Source: JAKEGK01 sp036507695 (GTDB lineage: Bacteria; Pseudomonadota; Gammaproteobacteria; SZUA-152). Taken from it: DNA of 19,330 nt. This document shows positions 6,482 through 14,044 of the stretch, piece by piece. Positions within the stretch are counted from its first letter, which is position 1, and every line of letters starts with the position of its first letter. The position numbers and the translations under genes were made by a program. The DNA is taken from positions 1 to 19,330 of the forward strand of contig DATCIR010000106.1 of assembly GCA_036507695.1 (NCBI GenBank). The letters are read 5' to 3'. The notes below the pieces were generated by a model. It was not told the origin of the DNA and made no database searches. It worked only from the letters and a program-made list of their open reading frames with translations.

Positions 6482-8284
6482 ATGTGGCGCAACAAATATT
6501 TTTCAAGCCTGCTGGTTATCGCCGCATTCTCCATCTTGATCTTTCTCTATGTGAAAACCAGTTCTGTGAACGTGGAATTATACACAAATACAATCACAGC
6601 GCTACGTGACCTGCTAAGGATCGATGCCGATTGGAGCGCCGAAGCCCTGAAAACGCGTGCCGCATTGAATCAAGACTTCGACCCGTTAGCCGAAGTATTA
6701 CCGCAGATTCGCAGCGTCAAAACTAAATTATCCAAAAGTGAACTTGCGGATAGCAATGACGGGTTTTCTGAAATCAATCAGTTACTCGAAGATTTATTCG
6801 AAAAGATTAAAGAGAAAGATCAAAACATTGAGCTTTTCAAATCAGGTCATGCGATTTTACGAAACTCAATTCGATTTTTGCCAACAGCGGAAAAGGAGTT
6901 GATTAATCAGGCGGAAGCGGCTAAAAACATAGCATTACAGGTCTCGGTAAAGAATATATCCGGACGAATATACGCCTATATCCTGTTACCTGACACTAAC
7001 GTTAAGGACGATTTGCAAACCCAGGTTAACGCATTGTTTGCATCGGATAAAAGCAACAATAGCGAACTTACGAATGCTTTAATCCGTTTTACCAATCATG
7101 CCAAAGTAATTCTTGAACGTGTTGATGTTACTAAGGAGCTTTTGGATAAAGCGATTGCTACACCGACGGTAAACGCCATCGAAAAATTGGCAGCGAGTTA
7201 TAACGCTTTTCACAACAAACGGTTGGCTACCATAGAGTCTTTCCGTATCGCCTTAATGTCCTACTCGACGTTCTTGGTATTGGTCTTGATTGTTTTCGGC
7301 CTAAAATTAAAGACTAGTTACCGGGCTCTAAATGTCGCCAATACCGCGCTGGTTACGGCAAATGAAAACCTGGAGCAAAAAGTTGAAGAAAGAACACGTA
7401 AGCTGAAGGAATCACAAATCCAGCTTGTGCAATCCGAAAAGATGGCCGCCGTGGGACAAATGGTCGCGGGAGTGGCCCACGAAATCAATACACCGCTCGG
7501 CTATGTACACAGCAATATAGAAATCATTCATGACCTAATGGGCAACGTCGAAGAAGTGATCGGTGATTTTGTCAAATTCTGCGAGTTGATGCGCAGCCCG
7601 TCCGCCAATGAGGAGTCCATTAATTCTCAGGTCCTCGTGGTTAATGACCATGTTTCTAATTTAAGTAAGAACGACCTGCTTAAAGAATCAAAACATTTGC
7701 TAACAGATGCAAAGTACGGCTTGGAACAGATTTCCGATATCGTTGTAAACTTAAAGGATTTCAGCCGCATGGATCGTTCCCGAGAACACGAATTCAACGT
7801 GAACGACGGTATTGAGAGCACATTAAAAATCGCTTACAACTCCTATAAACACGTCGCCACCATAAAAAAGGATTTCGGCGATGTGCCCAATACGCTGTGC
7901 TCTCCTTCCCAAATCAATCAAGTATTTCTCAATATTATTACCAACGCTGTTCACGCTATTCGCGATGTGGATAAACAGGGAGTGATTACGATCAAAACCG
8001 GCGCGAGTAAGAATAGCGTATTCGTATCGATTAAGGACAACGGCACGGGAATGAGCGAGGAAGTTCAAAAACACCTATTTGAACCCTTTTTTACCACCAA
8101 GGACGTGGGCCAAGGCACCGGTCTTGGATTATCCATTTCCCATAGCATTATCAAAGAACATAAGGGTGCTATCAAGTTACTTTCAAAGGAAGGTGTTGGT
8201 TCGAACTTTTTAATCATCCTGCCGATACGAGTCTCGAATGTAATTGATATTACGGCCCCTCAATCTTTTGAAAAAATCGCTTAA
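6482..8284 (+). CDS. Membrane sensor histidine kinase with helical periplasmic (DAHL-like) domain
   Basis: This is a 600-aa kinase. A transmembrane helix at about 8-24 is followed by an all-helical periplasmic region (25-257), then a second helix at about 258-275. The start of the sensor, DADWSAEALKTRAALNQDFDP (48-67), resembles the DAHL double all-helical ligand-binding domain. A coiled-coil linker (282-320, ENLEQKVEERTRKLKESQ) leads to the catalytic core. The H-box is VAHEINTPLGYV with the phospho-acceptor His333. The ATPase domain has the N-box LNIITNAVHAI (Asn488), G1 DNGTGM (519-524), FEPFFTTK (533-540) and G2 GQGTGLGL (543-550). All catalytic motifs are intact. There is no PAS, HAMP or GAF domain. 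It is coupled to the upstream peroxidase and followed after 12 bases by a double-receiver regulator, its likely partner. The signal is not known; the di-haem protein beside it may supply or modify it (inference). Confidence 0.93.
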   Translation: MWRNKYFSSLLVIAAFSILIFLYVKTSSVNVELYTNTITALRDLLRIDADWSAEALKTRAALNQDFDPLAEVLPQIRSVKTKLSKSELADSNDGFSEINQLLEDLFEKIKEKDQNIELFKSGHAILRNSIRFLPTAEKELINQAEAAKNIALQVSVKNISGRIYAYILLPDTNVKDDLQTQVNALFASDKSNNSELTNALIRFTNHAKVILERVDVTKELLDKAIATPTVNAIEKLAASYNAFHNKRLATIESFRIALMSYSTFLVLVLIVFGLKLKTSYRALNVANTALVTANENLEQKVEERTRKLKESQIQLVQSEKMAAVGQMVAGVAHEINTPLGYVHSNIEIIHDLMGNVEEVIGDFVKFCELMRSPSANEESINSQVLVVNDHVSNLSKNDLLKESKHLLTDAKYGLEQISDIVVNLKDFSRMDRSREHEFNVNDGIESTLKIAYNSYKHVATIKKDFGDVPNTLCSPSQINQVFLNIITNAVHAIRDVDKQGVITIKTGASKNSVFVSIKDNGTGMSEEVQKHLFEPFFTTKDVGQGTGLGLSISHSIIKEHKGAIKLLSKEGVGSNFLIILPIRVSNVIDITAPQSFEKIA

Positions 8285-8296
8285 GCAGGTATCACC

Positions 8297-9235
8297 ATGG
8301 CAAAACCAAATATACTGTTTGTCGATGATGAAATACGCGTGGTGCGTTCACTAAAAATGCTGTTTGCAAGCAAAAGTAAATTCGAGGTTTATACAGCAAC
8401 AAGTGGCGCTGAAGCGCTGTCCATGATAAAGGAAATGCCGATTCACGTAGTGGTCAGCGACCAACGCATGCCGGTGATAACCGGGGTCAATTTGTTGCAT
8501 GAGATAAAGAAGATCTCTCCGAACACGATCGGGATGTTACTCACCGGTTATGCGGACCTGGATGCCATTGTAGCATCTATAAACGAAGGTGAAGTCTATC
8601 GGTATATTACCAAGCCCTGGCAAAATCAGGAACTCTTGGAAAAGGTGTCTGGAGCGATGGATATAGCCATGCGATTGTTTGCAGCGGACACCATGCCTAC
8701 AATTAGCAAGCCGGTGAATGAAAATGACGAGAAGCAAGGTATTTTGGTACTGCATCCTAAATTCGACGATAGTGCCGCATTGCTGGTAAACAAGCTGTTT
8801 GGTGATGGATATTCGATTTACTCGGCAAACAATATCAACATTGCAATAGAATTACTGCAAAAAGAGGATATTTCCGTCGTTGTTACGGATATCGGTAAAA
8901 ACGACTACAATTGCGCTACGCTTATTAAGAGCCTGAAAAAAGCCTATCCACTGGTTCTTTCGGTTGTGGTTACCGATGGCGCGGATGCCAACGTGGCTAT
9001 CTCGCTAATCAATCAGGGCCAGGTTTATCGATATTTACCTAAACCCATTCAAACCGGTCGATTAAAATTAAGTATTTCATCTGCTCTGGGTTATCACAAC
9101 AAATGTAAAATCAATCCAGTGCAACTGGTACGGCATCAGGTCGATGCAATAACCGCGAGGGAAGAAATCGACTTTGACAAAACCTTTAAAAGCAGATTGT
9201 CAATGCTGAAAAATCTATTTATGGCTCGAGTATAG
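8297..9235 (+). CDS. Response regulator with two receiver domains and no output domain
   Basis: This 312-aa protein has two tandem CheY-like receivers. REC1 (about 4-125) has the acidic pair D10/D11, phospho-acceptor D55 in VVVSDQRMP, T83 in LLTGYAD and K106 in YRYITKPW. It resembles the RpfG/HupR type. REC2 (about 148-265) keeps a candidate acceptor D198 (VVVTDIGKND), T226 and K249 (YRYLPKP) but lacks the acidic pair after its first strand (GILVLHPKF), so it may bind Mg2+ poorly. Both halves share the distinctive INxGxVYRYxxKP stretch, which points to an internal duplication. After REC2 there are only about 45 residues, with no HTH, HD-GYP, GGDEF or other effector. It probably acts by phosphotransfer or by protein contact. 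The upstream kinase is the likely donor. Its 3' end converges on pilU with 29 bases between. Confidence 0.92.
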   Translation: MAKPNILFVDDEIRVVRSLKMLFASKSKFEVYTATSGAEALSMIKEMPIHVVVSDQRMPVITGVNLLHEIKKISPNTIGMLLTGYADLDAIVASINEGEVYRYITKPWQNQELLEKVSGAMDIAMRLFAADTMPTISKPVNENDEKQGILVLHPKFDDSAALLVNKLFGDGYSIYSANNINIAIELLQKEDISVVVTDIGKNDYNCATLIKSLKKAYPLVLSVVVTDGADANVAISLINQGQVYRYLPKPIQTGRLKLSISSALGYHNKCKINPVQLVRHQVDAITAREEIDFDKTFKSRLSMLKNLFMARV

Positions 9236-9241
9236 GAGAAC

Positions 9242-9263
9242 AAAAATCCATTTGCCGGTGGAT
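9242..9263 (-). terminator. Short-stem terminator for the pilU-pilB-like operon
   Basis: On the minus strand, ATCCA and TGGAT (9246-9250 and 9259-9263 in window numbering) form a five-base stem extendable by two wobble pairs, followed by a T-run. It begins just past the pilU stop. On the plus strand no T-run follows, so it probably serves only the minus-strand transcript. Confidence 0.45.
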
Positions 9264-9264
9264 A

Positions 9265-10398
9265 TTAATTCAGGTTCCGTCGATCAGATGCTTTATCGTC
9301 TTCAATGGATAGTTCGCTGGTGCTGTTTGAGTTGTGGCCTTGTGCCAGGTTTATTCGAAGCGCCAGGTTGTTATGGGAGTTTGCGTTGCGAAGCGCTTCT
9401 TCGGTGGAAATCTTTCCGTCTTCGTAGAGTTGATACAGCGCCTGGTCAAAAGTTTGCATTCCAGACTCTGAACTTTGTTCCATAACATCTGTTAAACGGT
9501 CAAAACTGCCTTTCTGGATTATTTCGGCGATATAAGGAGTGTTTAAAAGAATTTCTACCGCAGGAAGCCGTTTCTCATCCAGGCCTATAACCAGCCGTTG
9601 TGATACGACAGCTTTGAGATTAAGAGACAGGTCAATCAGTAACTGGTGATGGGCGGATTCGGGAAAAAAATTAATAATTCGGTCCAGCGTCTGGGCGGCG
9701 TTATTGGCGTGCAGCGTGGAAAGGCACAAATGTCCTGTTTCAGCGTACGATATAGCGTGTTGCATGGTTTCGCGATCACGAATTTCGCCGATTAGTATGA
9801 CATCCGGAGCTTCCCGCATTGCATTTTTCAGCGCATTGCCATAGGACAGCGTATCAATACCCACTTCGCGTTGATCTATAATTGATTTGACGTTTTTATG
9901 TATAAACTCCATCGGGTCTTCTATGGTAAGGATGTGGCCGGTCATTTTTTGGTTTCGATAATTTATCATGGACGCGAGCGATGTTGTTTTACCTGAGCCT
10001 GTGGCCCCGACTATCAGTACAAGCCCCCTCGGCGCCAATACCAATTGGCGGAGAATTGCTGGAAGATTCAGCTCTTCTATAGTAGGTATATGTGATTTTA
10101 TATAGCGGACTACCATGGACAGTTCGCCTCGCTGGCGAAAGACGTTGATCCGAAATCGCCCCACATTCGGCACGGATAGGGCAAGATTCATTTCCAGAGT
10201 CGTTTCAAATGTTCTAATTTGTGTTTCATTCATAATGGAATAGGCGATTTGTTTTACGACACCAGGCTCAAGTGCATTGTGGCCAACAGGCGAGGTTTTG
10301 CCTTCCATTTTTATATTGACTGGCGCCCCGCTGCTGAAAAACAGGTCCGAGGCGTTTTTATCCGCCATAAGTTTCAAATAATTGTTAATATCTATCAT
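9265..10398 (-). CDS. pilU: PilU-type twitching-motility ATPase (PilT family)
   Basis: This is a 377-aa hexameric retraction ATPase of the PilT/PilU family. The N-terminal part starts MIDINNYLKLMADKNASDLFF, which is the usual PilU beginning. Walker A is GATGSGKTTS (131-140), the Asp box TIEDPMEFIHK (158-168), Walker B DVILIGEIRDRE (199-210) and the His box AETGHLCLSTLHANN (219-233). The sequence KSIIDQREVGIDT is typical of PilU rather than PilT. The ATG at 10398 is preferred: the frame opens from a TTG at 10470 inside the upstream gene, which would add 24 residues not expected in the family. PilU normally assists PilT in retracting type IV pili. No pilT, pilin or assembly gene is nearby, so its partner may be elsewhere. 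It follows the PilB-like gene by 64 bases on the same strand. Confidence 0.9.
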   Translation of the reverse strand: MIDINNYLKLMADKNASDLFFSSGAPVNIKMEGKTSPVGHNALEPGVVKQIAYSIMNETQIRTFETTLEMNLALSVPNVGRFRINVFRQRGELSMVVRYIKSHIPTIEELNLPAILRQLVLAPRGLVLIVGATGSGKTTSLASMINYRNQKMTGHILTIEDPMEFIHKNVKSIIDQREVGIDTLSYGNALKNAMREAPDVILIGEIRDRETMQHAISYAETGHLCLSTLHANNAAQTLDRIINFFPESAHHQLLIDLSLNLKAVVSQRLVIGLDEKRLPAVEILLNTPYIAEIIQKGSFDRLTDVMEQSSESGMQTFDQALYQLYEDGKISTEEALRNANSHNNLALRINLAQGHNSNSTSELSIEDDKASDRRNLN

Positions 10399-10462
10399 GT
10401 TGTTTTCCGTTTTCACGTTGCCGCGTAGTTGATACTGGTTGGACCTAGAATTAGCCCGGTGG

Positions 10463-12931
10463 CTAGTCAAGCCGTATCCGGTATACTTCGGCCAGGGATG
10501 TTTTTTTCTGCCTGGCCTGGGACAATGCCTGTTCCGTTAGAGGCACCATGCCGATTTCGGTGGCTTTGTTGTGGATTAAGTCGGAGCTGACACCTTCAGT
10601 AATAATTTTTCGTATCGGTTCTGTAATGGGTAATAATTCGTAAACTGCAAGTCTGCCTTTGTATCCCGTATTGTTGCAATTGTCACATCCACGGCCGCGG
10701 TAAAATATCTCGCTATCGTCCACGCCAAGTATCTTTTTCAAATCGGGATCAAACTCTTCGACATCAAGGCACTGCGGGCAATTTCTGCGCACCAGCCGTT
10801 GTGCTAAAATGCCAAGCACTGCCGATCGCACCAGGTATGATTCAATTCCCATTTCCATTAAGCGGGTGATGGAACCGGCCGAGTCGTTGGTGTGTAATGT
10901 GCTTAGTACCAGGTGACCGGTCAATGCGCTTTCTACTGCAATTTTGCCGGTTTCTTCATCGCGAATTTCCCCTACCATGATGACATCAGGGTCATGCCGT
11001 AATATATTGCGCAGGGCGCGTGCAAAGGTGAAACCGATGGAGCTATGCACCTGCAATTGTTGAATCCCTGATAACCGGTATTCAACCGGATCTTCAATTG
11101 TGATCATGTTCACTCGGGATTTTTTTATCTCTTGCAGTGCGGCATAAAGCGTGGTCGATTTTCCGCAACCCGTAGGACCTGTCACCAGCAATATCCCATA
11201 GCTTTTATGTAACAGGTCCGTAAAAAGAAATTGATCTTTCTCGGAAAAACCAAGCTGCTCAATTGATTTCAATCCCGCCTGCGTATTTAATATGCGCATA
11301 ACAACGCTTTCACCCTGTACTGTCGGCATGACAGAAATACGTAAATCTACGCATGATTGCCGGAAATTTACCCTGAACCGGCCGTCTTGGGGTAGTCGTC
11401 TTTCGGAGATATCCATCCCGCCAATAATTTTGATTCTGCCGATTACCGCAGGAAGCAAATGTTTGGCGAATGTCCGGACCGGTACCAAGGTTCCATCAAT
11501 ACGAAAATCCAGTTGAACCATGGGGTCTTCGGGACGAATGTGAATATCGGAAGCATTGCGGTGAATTGCGTCTTTAATAATGTTATCGACCAGCCTGACA
11601 ATGGGTTTATCCTGGCTTAGCAGTTCATCTTTTCTGATATCTGAACCGTCTATATCGTCTGTTGCGTTAATGATCTCGAGCTCATCAAGTATCTCTGCCG
11701 CTGAAGAACCTTGATAGTATTTTTCGATTGCGTACTCTATGTCGGGACGGGTGGCTATAACCAGTTCTATGTTGTGCCCCGAAACAAATTTGATTAGATC
11801 AATGGTTTCCGAATCAAGGGGGTCGGACATGGCGATAACAAGCCTTTGCTCCAGCAGTAGCAAGGGCATGACATTATGCGCCAACGCAATTTTTTCCGGC
11901 ACCATCGTGATGATAGACGGGTCTATACGGAGTTTACGCAATCGTACAAACGGCAGGTCGAATTTTTGCGCAAGCGCCAGTTGCATTCCTTCATGGTTCA
12001 CGACCCCCATATCCAGCAGTATTTGACCTAGTCTTTTACGTGTGTCTTCTTTTTGTATGGCCAGCGCCTTTTTTAATGCAGCTTCACTAATTGCATCCAT
12101 TTTTTCCAAAATTTTTCCAATTTTGAAATAAGGGTATTTTTGCTGCAGTTTTAACGCGGAATCCAGCTGGTTGTTGTCAATCGCCCCCGATTTAAGCAGA
12201 ATTTCGCCGAGTTGATTCTTTTTATCCTGGTGTTGTATTTTAAGCGCGTCGAATAACTCTTTTTCACTCACGACTAAATCGTCGTCAATTGAATACAAAT
12301 TGTTTACGTCGGACGTGGTAGATGTATGATTCAGTATTGCTTTTAATTTATCAATATCTTCTACTATAGATACGTTTCTGTGAAGGTGCGCGTTGATCGA
12401 GTCTGGATTGAAAGATCGGTTGGCATCCGGTATCTGACGGGGATCATCGGGAAGCTTTTCGATCGGTGGATTAATAACATATTTATTGACTACTGATAAC
12501 GGAATAAAAACTCGATGGATGCGACGATGATCTTTGCTTTGATAAAGATGAATTCCCTGGCGGTCAACATGTACATAACAGGCTTTCCCTTTTAATATTT
12601 TTCCGTCCTTGTAGGCGATTTGAAAGCTCTGGGATTGATTAATAATGGTTATATCTTCTTCCAATGTGTGGCTGGATTCATTCCCGGGAGGAATTGCAAT
12701 GCTTGGCCGGATGAATCCCATGTAACGGATTTTGGAAAAGGGGATGGCATGCGCCGTGCCATGGGGGGCTACTGAAACCATCGCATGGCGTTTGGCGTCA
12801 CTAAATTCCAGCAGCCGCCCTCTGACAACTTTATTATCGAGGAGGCGCAAAATAACCGGTGCGTTTGCCAATTCCGCTTCCTCGCTATATTTGAGGTAAG
12901 GAGGCATAGGCAGGTCGATAGCGGTAGACAT
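10463..12931 (-). CDS. PilB/MshE/GspE-family motor ATPase with long N-terminal extension
   Basis: This is an 822-aa assembly ATPase, much longer than a usual PilB or MshE of about 570 aa. Residues 25-74 and 102-152 are two related beta-rich units (VILRLLDNKVVRGRLLEFSD and FQIAYKDGKILKGKACYVHV), which look like a duplicated small barrel. Next come three MshEN-like motifs of the RLGxxLxxxGxxxxxxLxxAL kind at about 239-264, 269-294 and 299-324; in MshE two such motifs bind c-di-GMP. The motor follows: Walker A GPTGCGKS (585-592), Asp box TIEDPVEYR (611-619), Walker B DPDVIMVGEIRDEE (647-660) and His box TGHLVLSTLHTND (671-683). The zinc site is CPQC (718-721) with CDNC (749-752). All catalytic motifs are intact. 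The ATG at 12931 has no strong Shine-Dalgarno. With pilU downstream this forms a motor pair for a type IV pilus or related fibre encoded elsewhere. Confidence 0.92.
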   Translation of the reverse strand: MSTAIDLPMPPYLKYSEEAELANAPVILRLLDNKVVRGRLLEFSDAKRHAMVSVAPHGTAHAIPFSKIRYMGFIRPSIAIPPGNESSHTLEEDITIINQSQSFQIAYKDGKILKGKACYVHVDRQGIHLYQSKDHRRIHRVFIPLSVVNKYVINPPIEKLPDDPRQIPDANRSFNPDSINAHLHRNVSIVEDIDKLKAILNHTSTTSDVNNLYSIDDDLVVSEKELFDALKIQHQDKKNQLGEILLKSGAIDNNQLDSALKLQQKYPYFKIGKILEKMDAISEAALKKALAIQKEDTRKRLGQILLDMGVVNHEGMQLALAQKFDLPFVRLRKLRIDPSIITMVPEKIALAHNVMPLLLLEQRLVIAMSDPLDSETIDLIKFVSGHNIELVIATRPDIEYAIEKYYQGSSAAEILDELEIINATDDIDGSDIRKDELLSQDKPIVRLVDNIIKDAIHRNASDIHIRPEDPMVQLDFRIDGTLVPVRTFAKHLLPAVIGRIKIIGGMDISERRLPQDGRFRVNFRQSCVDLRISVMPTVQGESVVMRILNTQAGLKSIEQLGFSEKDQFLFTDLLHKSYGILLVTGPTGCGKSTTLYAALQEIKKSRVNMITIEDPVEYRLSGIQQLQVHSSIGFTFARALRNILRHDPDVIMVGEIRDEETGKIAVESALTGHLVLSTLHTNDSAGSITRLMEMGIESYLVRSAVLGILAQRLVRRNCPQCLDVEEFDPDLKKILGVDDSEIFYRGRGCDNCNNTGYKGRLAVYELLPITEPIRKIITEGVSSDLIHNKATEIGMVPLTEQALSQARQKKTSLAEVYRIRLD

Positions 12932-12978
12932 GGCGATGATGTTTGGGGCTTATTTCCCGGTGGTTGACAGAATTCTAT

Positions 12979-13006
12979 TTTTTAGCAGGTTAGCGCCGAA
13001 GTTCAA
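12979..13006 (-). promoter_or_regulatory. Weak sigma70-like promoter candidate for the pilB-like gene
   Basis: On the minus strand TTGAAC (13001-13006) and TAAAAA (12979-12984) are separated by 16 bases. Each matches four of six consensus positions. This is suggestive only. Confidence 0.25.
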
Positions 13007-13022
13007 TTCTCGTCGACTTGAT

Positions 13023-13041
13023 AGTGCACCATAAGTGCACC
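13023..13041. promoter_or_regulatory. Tandem operator-like repeat AGTGCACC with 11-base period
   Basis: AGTGCACC occurs at 13023-13030 and again at 13034-13041, one helical turn apart. It lies about 90-110 bases upstream of the pilB-like start and just upstream of the weak promoter candidate. The placement suits a regulator-binding site, but no known box is recognised. Confidence 0.35.
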
Positions 13042-13485
13042 GTTGCTAAATTTACTTTTAAGCTAAGAGTTCTCGTCACGTCTTATCGGCAACGTATAAC
13101 AGTTATTGAGAAAATAACTATGATAAATATATATGTTTGTTTGCTTAGTGAATTTGTCGATAAACCAACCAGTTCGGGTGCGAAAAATGTGGCTTTGCTC
13201 GCGATGATTCAGGCTGCTGCCAGGGTGGGACTGATGGGTGAAGTGGGTGACCGCTTTCACCTGCCGTGCGCCCATTCTTCGAAGGCGTCATTGATGATGC
13301 TGTCGAAGCATGAGTATGCTTGAAATGCACTCTGATTTTGAAAGAAAGGAGGAAATAAATCGAGCACCCGTTTTCTGCTAGGAGAAAGCGATCCGAAGCG
13401 GCGGTGACCTGCTGCACATTGGCAAGGGTGACAAAGCCCGGGAAACGGGGCGTAAGGCGAAATCGCTACGTCAAGATGCGAACTA
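13042..13485. other. Gap of unrecognised, probably decayed sequence
   Basis: Several frames of 60-100 codons are open on both strands, but none shows a recognisable motif. An AAGGAGG-like site at about 13346-13352 is not followed by a start codon. The stretch next to 13486 (about 13350-13485) is richer in GC than the rest. It may be host or insertion debris preceding the IS end. Confidence 0.4.
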
Positions 13486-13655
13486 GGAGACTGTCGGACT
13501 TCTCGCATCAAAAAAACCACCAAGTCACAATTAAAAACGGCATAATTAATATTATTAATCAATAGGATGGCCGCAATATTATGAGCCGTTTCTAGCCAAT
13601 CAAACGTGATATGAACGACCTGTTTCCGCCTTCGATGCGCGATTGGCTACCGGAG
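13486..13655 (+). pseudogene. IS1182-like element: left end and transposase N-terminus, broken by an amber codon
   Basis: GGAGACTGTCGGACTT at 13486-13501 resembles a terminal inverted repeat. Eighty bases later an ATG at 13581 begins MSRF, then TAG (13593-13595), then PIKRDMNDLFPPSMRDWLPE. The consensus start of IS1182-family transposases is of the form MSRF...LPPSxxDWLPEGHLA, so the match is specific though short. Similarity stops after WLPE, at about 13655, where the expected GHLA continuation is missing and the sequence turns into the remains of a DUF523 gene. Only the first 25 or so residues of a roughly 450-residue protein remain, with an internal stop. It is dead. It probably truncated the neighbouring DUF523 gene. 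Confidence 0.65.
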
Positions 13656-13689
13656 GTGCGATTAACAGAACCGCCGCCGCTCACGGAAA

Positions 13690-14044
13690 GCGTAACGGAG
13701 GTGTCGGCACATCTGTCAGTCCACACGAAGGCGATCTCGGTATAAAAATGAATCCGCATAGTTGCGGATAGTTTAGCTGAATATCCTGCGCGTACCCGGT
13801 TAGTTTTAATGTAACATCCATGAATGGTGGTTGGAATTGTAATGCCCCGGTTGCATTGGCTTGTGCATAAAGTTTAATTGGCGAGCGTGGCACGCCAAGA
13901 TCAACCGCTATTTTAGGACAAATTGCGATACATTCAAAATTGCCTGCACAGCTTGTATACCTCTTGATCAAACTTGTTTGCACCATTGTGGCCCAATAAA
14001 TTGCCGCTGATATTACTCGTTATTTTGTGTTGGGATATAATCAT
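13690..14044 (-). pseudogene. Decayed DUF523 (TudS/YbbK-like) gene, frameshifted and truncated
   Basis: Two minus-strand frames together give the DUF523 pattern. The first, from ATG 14044 to TGA 13934-13936, reads KITSNISGNLLGHNGANKFD and aligns with the family start (K-I-x-x-ISSCLLG...GGHK-x-D), but the SSC cysteine is replaced. The second frame, open to about 13681, continues with ECIAICPKIAVDLGVPRSPI and later FIFIPRSPSCGL, the family's CPE-x-x-x-GLGVPR-x-PI and K-x-x-SPSCG blocks. A frameshift near 13936-13950 separates them, and the end runs into the IS1182-like remnant. DUF523 proteins include the Fe-S enzyme thiouracil desulfurase and the N-terminal part of YbgA-type proteins. With one cysteine gone, a frameshift and no C-terminus this copy is inactive. 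Confidence 0.65.

Noticed and set aside
13018..13323. 101-codon plus-strand frame upstream of the pilB-like gene
   Set aside because: No motif, mixed composition, and its beginning overlaps the tandem repeat and promoter region. A minus-strand frame at 13257-13562 is equally unsupported and crosses the IS end.
13962..13971. FNR-like site around TTGATCAA
   Set aside because: The half sites have no four-base spacer, and the position is inside the DUF523 remnant.
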